Shown here: positions 1-6,499 of the stretch, piece by piece | Layout of the letters: each line of letters begins with the position of its first letter | Numbering within the stretch: the first letter of the stretch is position 1 | DNA from: Candidatus Woesearchaeota archaeon | GTDB taxonomy: Archaea; Nanobdellota; Nanobdellia; Woesearchaeales; UBA10200 | Assembly (NCBI GenBank): GCA_018302185.1 | Contig: JAGVZX010000133.1 | Span: 1-7,318, forward strand | Length of the DNA: 7,318 nt | Reading direction: 5' to 3' | The notes under the pieces: model-generated | What the model was told of the DNA's origin: nothing | Databases searched by the model: none | What the model saw: only the letters and a program-made list of their open reading frames with translations | Position numbers and translations under genes: made by a program

Positions 1-390
1 GTAAGGGTTATTTATCCCAGCTTAGCTGCAGAAACTTTAGATGATGCAGCATATCAATTTCCTTCTGCCACATACGAATTTGTTGTTCCGACAGGCACTC
101 TTAAAGAAGCATCTTTATCATTAAAATCAATCGGTCCAGTGACTCCAGGTGCTGAAGTAGGTATTTATCTGGAAAAAGTAGGTGTAGCTGATTCCAGGAG
201 AGAAGTTGCACATCTAGTTGTCAGTAATCCAGGAAGTGCTGATCCGCAAACCCTAAGTTTACCTAATCTGGGTGCAGGTACATATCATGTTACAATACAG
301 CATCTGCCAAGCAGCCAATATCCTAGTAATCTATTGTTAGAAGAATTAGGGATCACAGGAAAGATTCATGAGCCAACTGGCAGAAAATGA
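1..390 (+). CDS. 3' end of an unrecognised, probably beta-rich protein
   Basis: The frame is open from the first base of the window to a TGA at 388-390, giving 129 residues with no start inside the window that must be used. A GTG at 139 could be read as a start, but the reading frame upstream of it has the same character (for example YEFVVPTGTLKEASLSLKS), so the gene very probably begins before the window. The residues alternate hydrophobic and polar in short strands separated by Gly/Pro/Asn turns (VGIYLEKVG, HLVVSNPGS, GTYHVTIQHL), which suggests a beta-sandwich or similar fold. No membrane helix or Cys motif is visible. I do not recognise the family. It is followed by a 110-base gap that holds the promoter of the next gene. 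Confidence 0.72.
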   Translation, partial: VRVIYPSLAAETLDDAAYQFPSATYEFVVPTGTLKEASLSLKSIGPVTPGAEVGIYLEKVGVADSRREVAHLVVSNPGSADPQTLSLPNLGAGTYHVTIQHLPSSQYPSNLLLEELGITGKIHEPTGRK

Positions 391-463
391 TTCCATTAGG
401 TCAGATGAGATACATTTTATCCATTCTCACATTTGTATTTTGATATAAGCAGATAAAGACTCG

Positions 464-480
464 GAAAACATTTAATAATA
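464..480 (+). promoter_or_regulatory. TATA/BRE-like promoter of the 501-1145 gene
   Basis: A purine-rich GAAAAC (464-469, BRE-like) runs into ATTTAATAATA (470-480). The centre of the AT box lies about 26 bases before the ATG at 501, the usual archaeal TATA-to-start-site distance. Transcription would therefore begin at or next to the ATG, giving a leaderless mRNA. No Shine-Dalgarno sequence precedes the ATG, which agrees with this. Confidence 0.65.
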
Positions 481-500
481 ACCCAATACTATCCTTTAAT

Positions 501-1145
501 ATGTCAGCTCCGATAATAAATATAGAACACGTGACAAGATTTGACAGGATATTGCAAGGCTGGAATATTCCTGGGCAAAAGCCATACACTTTAGAGGTAA
601 CTGGACTAGACGCTGTCTTAGAGAAATTGCAGGAAGTTGCTGTGTTAGAAGCAGGCTTAACAGTTGATATTTTCGATAATGGCTCTTATGACAGGGTTAC
701 CAAAGTTCTTGCCAAAAATGGCTACTTATACATTGTCTCAGAATCCTATGATAAAAGCAGTGTTTCTGCAGTCAAAATAAGAGCTTCAAAGATGCTTGCC
801 AAACGGATGCCAAGTGCGCCAGGAAACAGTTATATTGCAGTATTAGGCGAAGAATCTCTTGCACCTGCTATGAATGATTTAGCGCCAGGTGACCGTAAAC
901 TTCTAAGCAGATATGATTATGGAGTTTCATATGATGTTGACGGTGCTGAGATAAATATGCCTGGAGTTCGCGTAAATATGCATCAGATTCTTGCTGCAAA
1001 TGCCCCTGTGCTTATCCATGCAAATGGCTCGGCTTATGGCAGCCATGAAACCAAAGATAGGATTATGGAACTTATTTATGAGCTCTACAAAAGTCCAAAA
1101 GAACCTGTAATGCCTACAAAGTCTGTACCAGAAACTGCAAAATAA
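501..1145 (+). CDS. Hypothetical soluble protein, 214 residues
   Basis: This is a complete frame from ATG to TAA. The start is supported by a TATA-like box about 26 bases upstream and by the lack of any ribosome binding site, the leaderless pattern seen across this window. The protein appears soluble and alpha/beta, with no signal peptide or membrane segment. Strand-like stretches such as LTVDIFDN, YLYIVSES and SYIAVLGEE alternate with helices, and a C-terminal helix (DRIMELIYELYKS) is followed by a Pro/Lys-rich tail. No catalytic motif that I can name is present and I do not recognise the family. It converges with rad50, with 46 bases between the stop codons. A function cannot be assigned from sequence or context. 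Confidence 0.8.
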   Translation: MSAPIINIEHVTRFDRILQGWNIPGQKPYTLEVTGLDAVLEKLQEVAVLEAGLTVDIFDNGSYDRVTKVLAKNGYLYIVSESYDKSSVSAVKIRASKMLAKRMPSAPGNSYIAVLGEESLAPAMNDLAPGDRKLLSRYDYGVSYDVDGAEINMPGVRVNMHQILAANAPVLIHANGSAYGSHETKDRIMELIYELYKSPKEPVMPTKSVPETAK

Positions 1146-1159
1146 GATTAAGACTACTC

Positions 1160-1188
1160 GAACAAAATAAACAAATACGACAAAAAAT
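1160..1188 (-). terminator. Oligo-T terminator after rad50
   Basis: On the minus strand, directly after the rad50 TAG (1194-1192), there is T6 (1187-1182) followed by further runs of three to four T. There is no strong stem, and archaeal RNA polymerase can terminate on T-rich tracts alone. The tract lies in the 46-base gap between convergent genes. Confidence 0.5.
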
Positions 1189-1191
1189 TCT

Positions 1192-3480
1192 CTAAACAAC
1201 ACAGCTCACATGCTCTCTTTTTTCTATCCTTACAACACTATTGACAAAGCTCTCGACTTTGCTCTCATGCGAGACGATAATGACTTGCTTCATGTTTAGC
1301 TGCTCAAGAACATCTCTTACTTTATCTAATTGCTCATTGCTGAATCCGTCTGTAGGCTCATCTAATATGATCAGATCTCTTGTCTTGATCCTGCTCATCA
1401 CATCATTTATTGTCTTGTTTAATGCCAATCGATATGCAAGCGCGCACGCAGTCCTTTCTCCGCCAGAAAGATTATCAAAGCTGATTTCGTATCCGTTCTG
1501 TTCGATTATCGGTGTAAATTCATCATCCAATCTAGTAGACATTGTCTCATCTTCTATTAGGATGTCAAACCATCTTAGAAATAATTCATTAAATTCATGA
1601 TAGAGCTTAAGCATCACATGCCGTTCCATTATCTCAGTCAATGTTATAAAGTATTCCTGCAGCCAATTGTTTAATTCATTCATTTTAGAAATTTTTTGCT
1701 TTACATTATTTTTTCTTTCTATCTCATTAGTAAGCAAAAGGATGCTCTTTTCAATGCTCTCTGTTTCCTTTCTTAATGCAATAACTGTCAGCTCCTGCAT
1801 CCTTTCCTGGGAATAATGCTGCTCAAGCGCAACTTTTTCAGAATTGAATTGCTGCTCTGCCTCAGAATTGAGCGCAAGCTTTTCTTCTGCAATTTTCTTC
1901 TCATCTGCCAATCTTCTCAGCTCAGCTTCAATCGCATGCTTAGTGTTTTCCGATGAAAGTCTTGCAGATTTCTTGTCATTGATTAAAGCAAGAAGATTGT
2001 TTTTCTCATTTTCCCTTAATGCATAATCATGGATTTTTTTTATTAGTAATCTCAAGCTATCGATCTCTTCCTTATGCTTCAGCAGCTCTTTATCCTGCAA
2101 GATGTTTGAGTTCAGCAGGTTTATTTTTGCATTTAATGCATTCAACAGCTCAGTGTTTGCATTTTTCTCTGCAGCTAGCTCAGTTAATGCATTTATCTCA
2201 GAAGTTATTGACTGCAGCTGCATCTCTTGTTTTTGCATTGACTCAAGATGTCTTTTATTATTAGCTAGCTCATTCTGTAGTTTTTCTCTCTCTTCCATAA
2301 CAGCTGAGAGTTCATTGATTAAATTTACTATCTTGCTCTCTTCTTCAGTAACCACATCATGCTTATGCGTTTCAGAGACTTCCTGCTGGCACACTGGGCA
2401 ATTATTTAATTGTGATATTTGGAGTTTCAGCTTCTCGGAATTTGCCTTGTTGACTTCAAATTCCTTTATTTGCACATTCATCTCATTAAGCAGCTTTTCC
2501 TGTCCGATTATCTTCTGCGCAAATTCATCCTTTGATGCTAATAGCCGTCTCAGCTCTTCGAATTTAGCTTGCTTTTCAGGCAAAATCTTCAATTTATTCT
2601 CAAGCAACAGATGTCTTTCTTTGATTGCCTGCATCCTTGCATTTAGTGATGCGCTTTCTATCTTTGATCTAGTATGCTTATTAGAAACTTCCTGATAGGA
2701 TAACTCTTTTTGCTGGAGATCTTGCTCGAGCTCTTTTATCTTTCCCAAGTACTGCTGATAGTGCGCAATTTCAACAGTTGTCAGCTCTGAGTCTATTGAT
2801 TTTAATTTCTGTTCTAGCAAAGTGATTGACTTATCCTGCAAATTTATCTCATTCAACGTGTTTCTTTGCTGGAGAAATTTCTCATTTATCTTTGTATCAA
2901 TTATTGCATGATTCTTTCTTAATAGAGTAAGCTCAGTTAGCTTCTGCTCCAACTGCTGCAAAAAGCTTTTCTTCTGCTCGATTCTTGATTTTAATGCAGA
3001 AAGTATAGGCTCTAACAAAGAAAGCTTTTCATTTAGAATTGTTTTTTGCTGTTCAAACTCTGCTTTCTGCCTTATCTTCTCATCTAAATCAAACACTTCA
3101 CCAGAATATTGCGCATTTAATTCTCTCAGATATCGCACAAGGATAGAACTGTTCTCCCTTACACGCTTGTATTTGTCTATGCCAAACACTTTGCGTAAAG
3201 TATCTAATCTCGTATCTTTATCTTCCTGCAATATCTGCTTCATCTCTTCTTGCGGAGTGTAAACAGTATATCTATAGATCAGATCTCTTGATTTGCTTAC
3301 CAATTCTCTTGGGTACTGCAATAGCTCAAACACTTTTGATTTTAATTCGATAGGTGTAAGCTCAGATTTCAAGCCATCGATTATTATGTAGCCAGCTGCC
3401 TGTTTGATCTCATTCTTTATGCTGCCTGTGTTTCTTATATCGCTGCTTTCTTTTGGTGCAGTTAGAGTTCTCTCCGTTTC
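1192..3480 (-). CDS. rad50: Rad50 ATPase, main C-terminal part (frame-disrupted gene)
   Basis: This is the larger of two out-of-frame pieces of a Rad50 double-strand-break repair ATPase, the partner of Mre11. The frame opens after a TGA at 3483-3481, and homology begins near RTL (3471-3463). Numbered from the TTG codon at 3372 (726 residues), it has a conserved PQEEMKQIL stretch near residue 40 (probable Q-loop region), then a long Glu/Lys/Leu-rich coiled coil interrupted by the zinc hook CPVC at 325-328. The C-terminal ATPase lobe follows, with the ABC signature LSGGER at 635-640, Walker B LIILDEPTD from 667 and the switch His of IIVSHE at 702. The TTG at 3372 is not a natural start: the family sequence AAGYIIIDG lies immediately before it in frame. 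The Walker A half is encoded upstream in another frame. Without frameshifting or correction this piece cannot form an active ATPase alone. No mre11, herA or nurA is nearby. Confidence 0.88.
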   Translation of the reverse strand, partial: ETERTLTAPKESSDIRNTGSIKNEIKQAAGYIIIDGLKSELTPIELKSKVFELLQYPRELVSKSRDLIYRYTVYTPQEEMKQILQEDKDTRLDTLRKVFGIDKYKRVRENSSILVRYLRELNAQYSGEVFDLDEKIRQKAEFEQQKTILNEKLSLLEPILSALKSRIEQKKSFLQQLEQKLTELTLLRKNHAIIDTKINEKFLQQRNTLNEINLQDKSITLLEQKLKSIDSELTTVEIAHYQQYLGKIKELEQDLQQKELSYQEVSNKHTRSKIESASLNARMQAIKERHLLLENKLKILPEKQAKFEELRRLLASKDEFAQKIIGQEKLLNEMNVQIKEFEVNKANSEKLKLQISQLNNCPVCQQEVSETHKHDVVTEEESKIVNLINELSAVMEEREKLQNELANNKRHLESMQKQEMQLQSITSEINALTELAAEKNANTELLNALNAKINLLNSNILQDKELLKHKEEIDSLRLLIKKIHDYALRENEKNNLLALINDKKSARLSSENTKHAIEAELRRLADEKKIAEEKLALNSEAEQQFNSEKVALEQHYSQERMQELTVIALRKETESIEKSILLLTNEIERKNNVKQKISKMNELNNWLQEYFITLTEIMERHVMLKLYHEFNELFLRWFDILIEDETMSTRLDDEFTPIIEQNGYEISFDNLSGGERTACALAYRLALNKTINDVMSRIKTRDLIILDEPTDGFSNEQLDKVRDVLEQLNMKQVIIVSHESKVESFVNSVVRIEKREHVSCVV

Positions 3481-3658
3481 TCAATAAAGCTTCTCCTGTC
3501 TTATGCCTGGAGCCAAACAATGAGTATTCAATGGACTGCAAGATAGTGGATTTTCCTGCACCTATGTCCCCACTTAGCAGCACGCTGCCTGATGGAAAGA
3601 GAATTTCTTGGTTATTATAGCTTCTTATGTTATTCAGCTTCAATGATTTCAGCAGCAT
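3410..3658 (-). pseudogene. rad50: Rad50 N-terminal fragment with Walker A
   Basis: This is the N-terminal ATPase half-lobe of the same rad50 gene, cut short by a frameshift. It begins MLLKSLKLNNIRSY, the usual Rad50/SMC opening, and contains Walker A GDIGAGKST at residues 30-38. Homology continues through SLFGSRHKTG to LLRNGE near 3470. The reading frame then runs out of register, giving an unrelated basic tail that stops at a TGA ending at 3410. I place the start at the ATG at 3658 and not the GTG at 3670: Rad50 proteins normally begin just before this beta strand, and a TATA-like box is centred 30 bases upstream of 3658. The real protein should continue in the 1192-3480 frame. Whether the break is biological or a sequencing or assembly error cannot be told from one sequence. 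Confidence 0.82.
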
Positions 3659-3684
3659 GCTACCCCTCACAGATAAGATTAAAG

Positions 3685-3691
3685 TATTAAA
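3685..3691 (-). promoter_or_regulatory. TATA-like box of rad50
   Basis: On the minus strand TTTAATA is centred about 30 bases before the ATG at 3658 and only 18 before the alternative GTG at 3670. The spacing favours the ATG and a leaderless or nearly leaderless transcript. A GAGGGG lies just before the ATG but would sit at or upstream of the predicted transcription start. Confidence 0.45.
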
Positions 3692-3780
3692 TGAAATTAT
3701 TAAAATAAAGCAGTATAAATCAGAAAGAATGAATTGTTGTTTTAAAATTTATTCATGCAAAGAAAAAATAAGTCACAAAA

Positions 3781-3788
3781 TATATAAA
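3781..3788 (+). promoter_or_regulatory. TATA box of the 3814-4506 gene
   Basis: TATATAAA preceded by CACAAAA is a near-consensus archaeal TATA box with an A-rich BRE position. Its centre is about 29 bases before the ATG at 3814, so the transcript should start at or close to the first codon. It lies in the 155-base divergent gap shared with the rad50 promoter. Confidence 0.7.
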
Positions 3789-3813
3789 CCTCTTCATTCT
3801 TACATCTTCTAAC

Positions 3814-4506
3814 ATGACAGCTACAGCTAACGCATTAACGATAGACGACTACATAGCCTTTCATGCTAAAACCCCTGAAGAAAGAGATGAATTACGCACC
3901 AAAGTACAGGCATTGCAAGATACGCTTGCACAAGATCCTGTTATAGTATTAGATGGCATTTATGAGATTACTAGACCATTAACCCATTCTTTTTTGCCTG
4001 ATCCAAATGCAGAAACATATACACACGGACTTGATGGAAGAGAGTTAGGCTTGGTTCAAGGTTCTATTAGAGTAGAGGAATCCGCAGGGATTCCAGAGCT
4101 TATTTTGGATTATAGGACCATAGCAAAATATATCCATTCACATAGTTTTTCTCAATTAGGAAAACCTGCTTTATGGCTTTATCCTCCTTCAAATAGTATA
4201 GCTTTTCCTGTAGATGCACCTCATGGCTCAGCTATAATCTATGAAGACTCTCCTAACGATATACAAAGATATAATCTGCCAATTGAAGTGGTAAAAGGAA
4301 TAACCTTAAAGGATGGCTGCATTTTAATTCCTGTTAAAACTAGAGGCAGAACTAATTATTATCTTAATGTTGGCTTAGGCCCATTATCTTCTTTATTTAT
4401 GGTAGATGGATTGATGTTATTATCTAAAAAACCAAAAGATAGGGAGCTTGTAGATAGGTTCATAGAAGCCGCGTCAAGAAATTTAGAATATCACAGAGCA
4501 GCTTAA
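3814..4506 (+). CDS. Hypothetical protein, 230 residues
   Basis: This is a complete frame from ATG to TAA with its own strong TATA box and no ribosome binding site. The N-terminus is helical and polar (DDYIAFHAKTPEERDELRTKV). The body is probably beta-rich, with strands such as ALWLYPPSNSIAFPV, SAIIYEDS and GCILIPVKTRG. The C-terminus is a helix (DRELVDRFIEAASRNLEYH). There is no signal peptide, membrane helix or Cys pair. It has several His residues (IHSHSF, APHGSA) but no arrangement I can tie to a metal site. I do not recognise the family. It is divergent from rad50 and precedes the aldolase gene by 87 bases, but the aldolase has a separate promoter, so co-transcription is not implied. Confidence 0.8.
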   Translation: MTATANALTIDDYIAFHAKTPEERDELRTKVQALQDTLAQDPVIVLDGIYEITRPLTHSFLPDPNAETYTHGLDGRELGLVQGSIRVEESAGIPELILDYRTIAKYIHSHSFSQLGKPALWLYPPSNSIAFPVDAPHGSAIIYEDSPNDIQRYNLPIEVVKGITLKDGCILIPVKTRGRTNYYLNVGLGPLSSLFMVDGLMLLSKKPKDRELVDRFIEAASRNLEYHRAA

Positions 4507-4536
4507 TTTCTGAAATACCTTTCTAAAAACCAAATA

Positions 4537-4544
4537 ATTTAAAA
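4537..4544 (+). promoter_or_regulatory. TATA-like box of the aldolase gene
   Basis: ATTTAAAA, within an A/T-rich stretch at 4533-4546, is centred about 54 bases before the aldolase ATG. A start about 25-30 bases downstream would fall near 4565-4570 and leave a leader of roughly 25 bases, unlike the leaderless neighbours. Confidence 0.5.
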
Positions 4545-4580
4545 ACAAATTAATATTCTCTTTTCTTAACAAAAGATCAA

Positions 4581-4589
4581 GAGGGTGAT
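4581..4589 (+). promoter_or_regulatory. Shine-Dalgarno site of the aldolase gene
   Basis: GAGGGTGAT ends four bases before the ATG at 4594. Its GGTGAT matches part of the sequence complementary to the archaeal 16S rRNA 3' end. It is the only clear ribosome binding site upstream of a gene in the window that would lie within a leader, and it fixes the start. Confidence 0.65.
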
Positions 4590-4593
4590 TTAG

Positions 4594-5625
4594 ATGACAA
4601 ATTATGAACATGAGCTTCAGGCAACAATCAAGGAAATAGCTGTCCCAGGCAAAGGCATCCTTGCAGCAGATGAAAGCTCTGGCACCTGCCAAAAAAGGTT
4701 TGACAGCGCAAAGATACCTTGCATTGATGAGACAAGAAGGCAGTATAGGGAATTATTTTTTACAACGCCAAACATCAGCCAATTTATTGCTGGAATCATA
4801 TTGTATGAAGAGACACTTTATCAAAAAGCTGGTGATGCTGTTAATGGAACCCCATTCCCAGAATTTCTGAAAAAACATAATATTGTTCCAGGCATTAAAG
4901 TTGATAAAGGTCTAGTGCCATTTAATGATTCTGAGATAGAGAAAGCAACTCAGGGATTAGATGGCTTAGGAGAGAGGTTAGAGCAATATAGGAAAGTAGG
5001 TGCAAGATTTGCTAAATGGAGAGCGACATACAGCATAACAGATACTCTTCCTAGCGATGGATTGATACAGGAAAATTCTGAGTCGCTTGCAAAATATGCA
5101 TTAACTTGCCAGCAGCATGGCATTGTGCCGATTGTAGAACCAGAGGTTCTTTTGGACGGCAGCCATACAATTGAAAGATGTCAGGAAGTTACAGAAAAAG
5201 TTTTGCATGCATTATTTGCTGCGCTCAAGAAACATGATGTAAAATTAGAGTATACAATCTTAAAGCCAAGCATGGTAATTTCTGGCAAAAATGCATCAAA
5301 CAGGGCAGGAATAAAAGAAGTTGCTAAAAGAACAGTTGAAGTTTTAAAAAAGACTGTACCATCAACTCTTCCTACAATCAATTTCTTATCAGGAGGACAG
5401 ACACCGCAGGAAGCTACTCAGCATCTGAATGAGATGCACAAGCTTGGAAGTTTGCCATGGAATCTTAGCTTCTCTTACGCTAGAGCATTGCAGGAGCCTG
5501 CATTAAAAGCATGGCAAGGAAAGCAGGAGAATGTAGCTGCTGCGCAAAAGGAATTCTATAAGCGAGCAAAGCTAAATAGCTTAGCTGCATTAGGGAAATA
5601 TGATGAGGAGATGGAGAAACAATAG
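4594..5625 (+). CDS. Class I fructose-1,6-bisphosphate aldolase
   Basis: This enzyme cleaves or forms fructose 1,6-bisphosphate from dihydroxyacetone phosphate and glyceraldehyde 3-phosphate in cytosolic glycolysis and gluconeogenesis, through a lysine Schiff base. The 343 residues align along their whole length with the bacterial/eukaryotic class I family, not with the archaeal DhnA-type aldolase. Visible active-site residues, with rabbit muscle numbers in brackets, are Asp26 of GILAADES (33), Lys102 of GIKVDKG (107), Lys141 of FAKWR (146), Glu182 of IVEPE (187), the Schiff-base Lys224 of ILKPSM (229), Ser266 of FLSGGQ (271) and Arg297 of SFSYAR (303). The protein ends soon after NSLAALGKY and lacks the long flexible tail with the terminal Tyr of animal enzymes. 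The start is fixed by a Shine-Dalgarno site. It converges with the next gene, with 13 bases between stops, and no other glycolytic gene is in view. Confidence 0.96.
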   Translation: MTNYEHELQATIKEIAVPGKGILAADESSGTCQKRFDSAKIPCIDETRRQYRELFFTTPNISQFIAGIILYEETLYQKAGDAVNGTPFPEFLKKHNIVPGIKVDKGLVPFNDSEIEKATQGLDGLGERLEQYRKVGARFAKWRATYSITDTLPSDGLIQENSESLAKYALTCQQHGIVPIVEPEVLLDGSHTIERCQEVTEKVLHALFAALKKHDVKLEYTILKPSMVISGKNASNRAGIKEVAKRTVEVLKKTVPSTLPTINFLSGGQTPQEATQHLNEMHKLGSLPWNLSFSYARALQEPALKAWQGKQENVAAAQKEFYKRAKLNSLAALGKYDEEMEKQ

Positions 5626-5637
5626 AAAGAATTATTG

Positions 5638-5653
5638 CCTAATCTTTATTAGG
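5638..5653. terminator. Small inverted repeat at the convergent gene ends
   Basis: CCTAAT-CTTT-ATTAGG is a perfect six-base stem with a four-base loop. It covers the last codons and stop of the minus-strand gene and sits 12 bases after the aldolase stop. It could act in both directions as a weak terminator or 3' end structure. No long T tract follows on either strand, and a six-base AT-rich stem may occur by chance. Confidence 0.25.
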
Positions 5654-6364
5654 TTGATATCTAGGCCTAAATTTTATCCTGCCATTATACCTAGCCAATA
5701 CTTCCTGTGGAACATTGAATTCAGGCTCGCTCCAAACAAAAACCTCTCCGGAAAATGGCTGCACTTGTCTGGTTGCAGCAAGTTTGAGATTTGTTATGCC
5801 TCCAGCAAATACAGCTTGTTTAAAGTAATCTACTACTCTTTGCACCAACTCTTCTTTACCATCCTGTATGATCGCAACCTGAAACTTCTCTGTACCTATA
5901 GCAGGAATTTTTGTTGCTACACATTTACCACCGATTTCAATAACTGCTCTGCCTGGATCATAAGGCCTCTTTGCTTGACTAGGAAAATATAAAACACTAA
6001 CAAATAACTCAAGAACCTCATGTCGAGTGTCTTTTGGTGCCTTTGTTATAGGGTCGCCTGTAATTACTTCATACATTATGGCATTTACAATTCCACTTGT
6101 CAGTACAACCGGTAATTGCTTATGAGCAGCTTTAGAAACAAGATCTCTATGTTCTTCATATAACTTACCTACTAATATTTCTATGCCAGTATCTGTAAGA
6201 TCTATGATAGGTATTCCTAAGCTGTTCGGCAAAATTGGATAACTAGCCACATAATCCTGTACAAGCTGTAGTACATATTCAGGAGGAGTATCTGTCCTCT
6301 GAAATCTGTTTCTAGATGCGAAGATAATCTCCTGTTCAATGTAAGGTGCAAATCTTTCTGTCAT
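5639..6364 (-). CDS. Hypothetical protein, about 241 residues
   Basis: This is a complete minus-strand frame ending in TAG at 5641-5639. Two in-frame ATGs exist, at 6382 and 6364. I choose 6364 because the TATA-like box at 6396-6389 lies about 28 bases before it but only 10 before 6382, and the other genes here have the box 26-30 bases upstream. The protein begins MTERFAPYIEQEIIFASRNRF. It appears soluble and alpha/beta, with helices near the N-terminus (YVLQLVQDYVASY), a middle part with LPVVLTSGIVNAIMYEVITG, and a beta-rich C-terminal half (RAVIEIGGKCVATKIPAIG, FSGEVFVWSEPEF). There is no signal peptide, membrane segment or known catalytic motif. I do not recognise the family. It is convergent with the aldolase and divergent from the membrane-protein gene. 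Confidence 0.75.
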   Translation of the reverse strand: MTERFAPYIEQEIIFASRNRFQRTDTPPEYVLQLVQDYVASYPILPNSLGIPIIDLTDTGIEILVGKLYEEHRDLVSKAAHKQLPVVLTSGIVNAIMYEVITGDPITKAPKDTRHEVLELFVSVLYFPSQAKRPYDPGRAVIEIGGKCVATKIPAIGTEKFQVAIIQDGKEELVQRVVDYFKQAVFAGGITNLKLAATRQVQPFSGEVFVWSEPEFNVPQEVLARYNGRIKFRPRYQPNKD

Positions 6365-6388
6365 TTTATACTTTAAAGTCATATTTGA

Positions 6389-6396
6389 TTTATAAA
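6389..6396 (-). promoter_or_regulatory. TATA box of the 5639-6364 gene
   Basis: The minus strand reads GATAAAATTTATAAATC here. The core TTTATAAA is itself palindromic, and the purine-rich GATAAAA upstream gives it direction as a BRE-like element. Its spacing supports translation from the ATG at 6364. Confidence 0.55.
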
Positions 6397-6459
6397 TTTT
6401 ATCAATATTTTACTCTCAATAAGTGATTAACTAGAATACCACTCTAAAATGCTAATAAT

Positions 6460-6474
6460 GAAAACATTTAAATA
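6460..6474 (+). promoter_or_regulatory. TATA/BRE promoter of the membrane-protein gene
   Basis: GAAAACATTTAAATA is centred about 29 bases before the ATG at 6500. Its first 12 bases are identical to the promoter at 464-475. No ribosome binding site lies between it and the ATG, so a leaderless mRNA is likely. Confidence 0.65.
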
Positions 6475-6499
6475 AAACAAACATCTTCCTATTGTTACA

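Noticed and set aside
139..390. A complete 83-residue gene starting at GTG 139
   Set aside because: The same frame is open to the window edge with matching composition, and no promoter or ribosome binding site precedes the GTG. It is the tail of a longer gene.
927..1202. A minus-strand 91-codon frame with many hydrophobic residues near the rad50 3' end
   Set aside because: It is antisense to the well-supported 501-1145 gene, and the Phe/Val-rich run comes from the reverse complement of Lys/Asn/Thr codons and the A-rich gap.
2102..2695. A 197-codon plus-strand open frame opposite the rad50 coiled coil
   Set aside because: Its Ser/Phe/Cys-rich composition is the mirror of Glu/Lys/Leu codons on the real strand. 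It has no promoter or ribosome binding site and lies wholly inside the recognised rad50 frame.
1192..3372. An independent 726-residue headless SMC-like protein starting at TTG 3372
   Set aside because: Family-specific sequence (AAGYIIIDG and RTLTAP) continues in frame upstream of the TTG, and the missing Walker A half lies immediately beyond. It is part of a broken rad50, not a separate gene.
3410..3490. Programmed ribosomal frameshift joining the two rad50 frames
   Set aside because: A simple frame change would join LLRNGE directly to RTL and leave out about 17-20 conserved residues. No clear slippery heptamer or downstream stem is visible. A deletion or assembly error explains the data better.
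3658..3670. GTG at 3670 as the rad50 start
   Set aside because: The extra residues are not part of the family's usual N-terminus, and the TATA-like box is only 18 bases away. The ATG at 3658 fits both.
5600..5992. A 130-codon plus-strand frame running on from the aldolase end
   Set aside because: It overlaps the aldolase C-terminus and lies antisense to the 5639-6364 gene. Its composition is irregular and it has no initiation signals.
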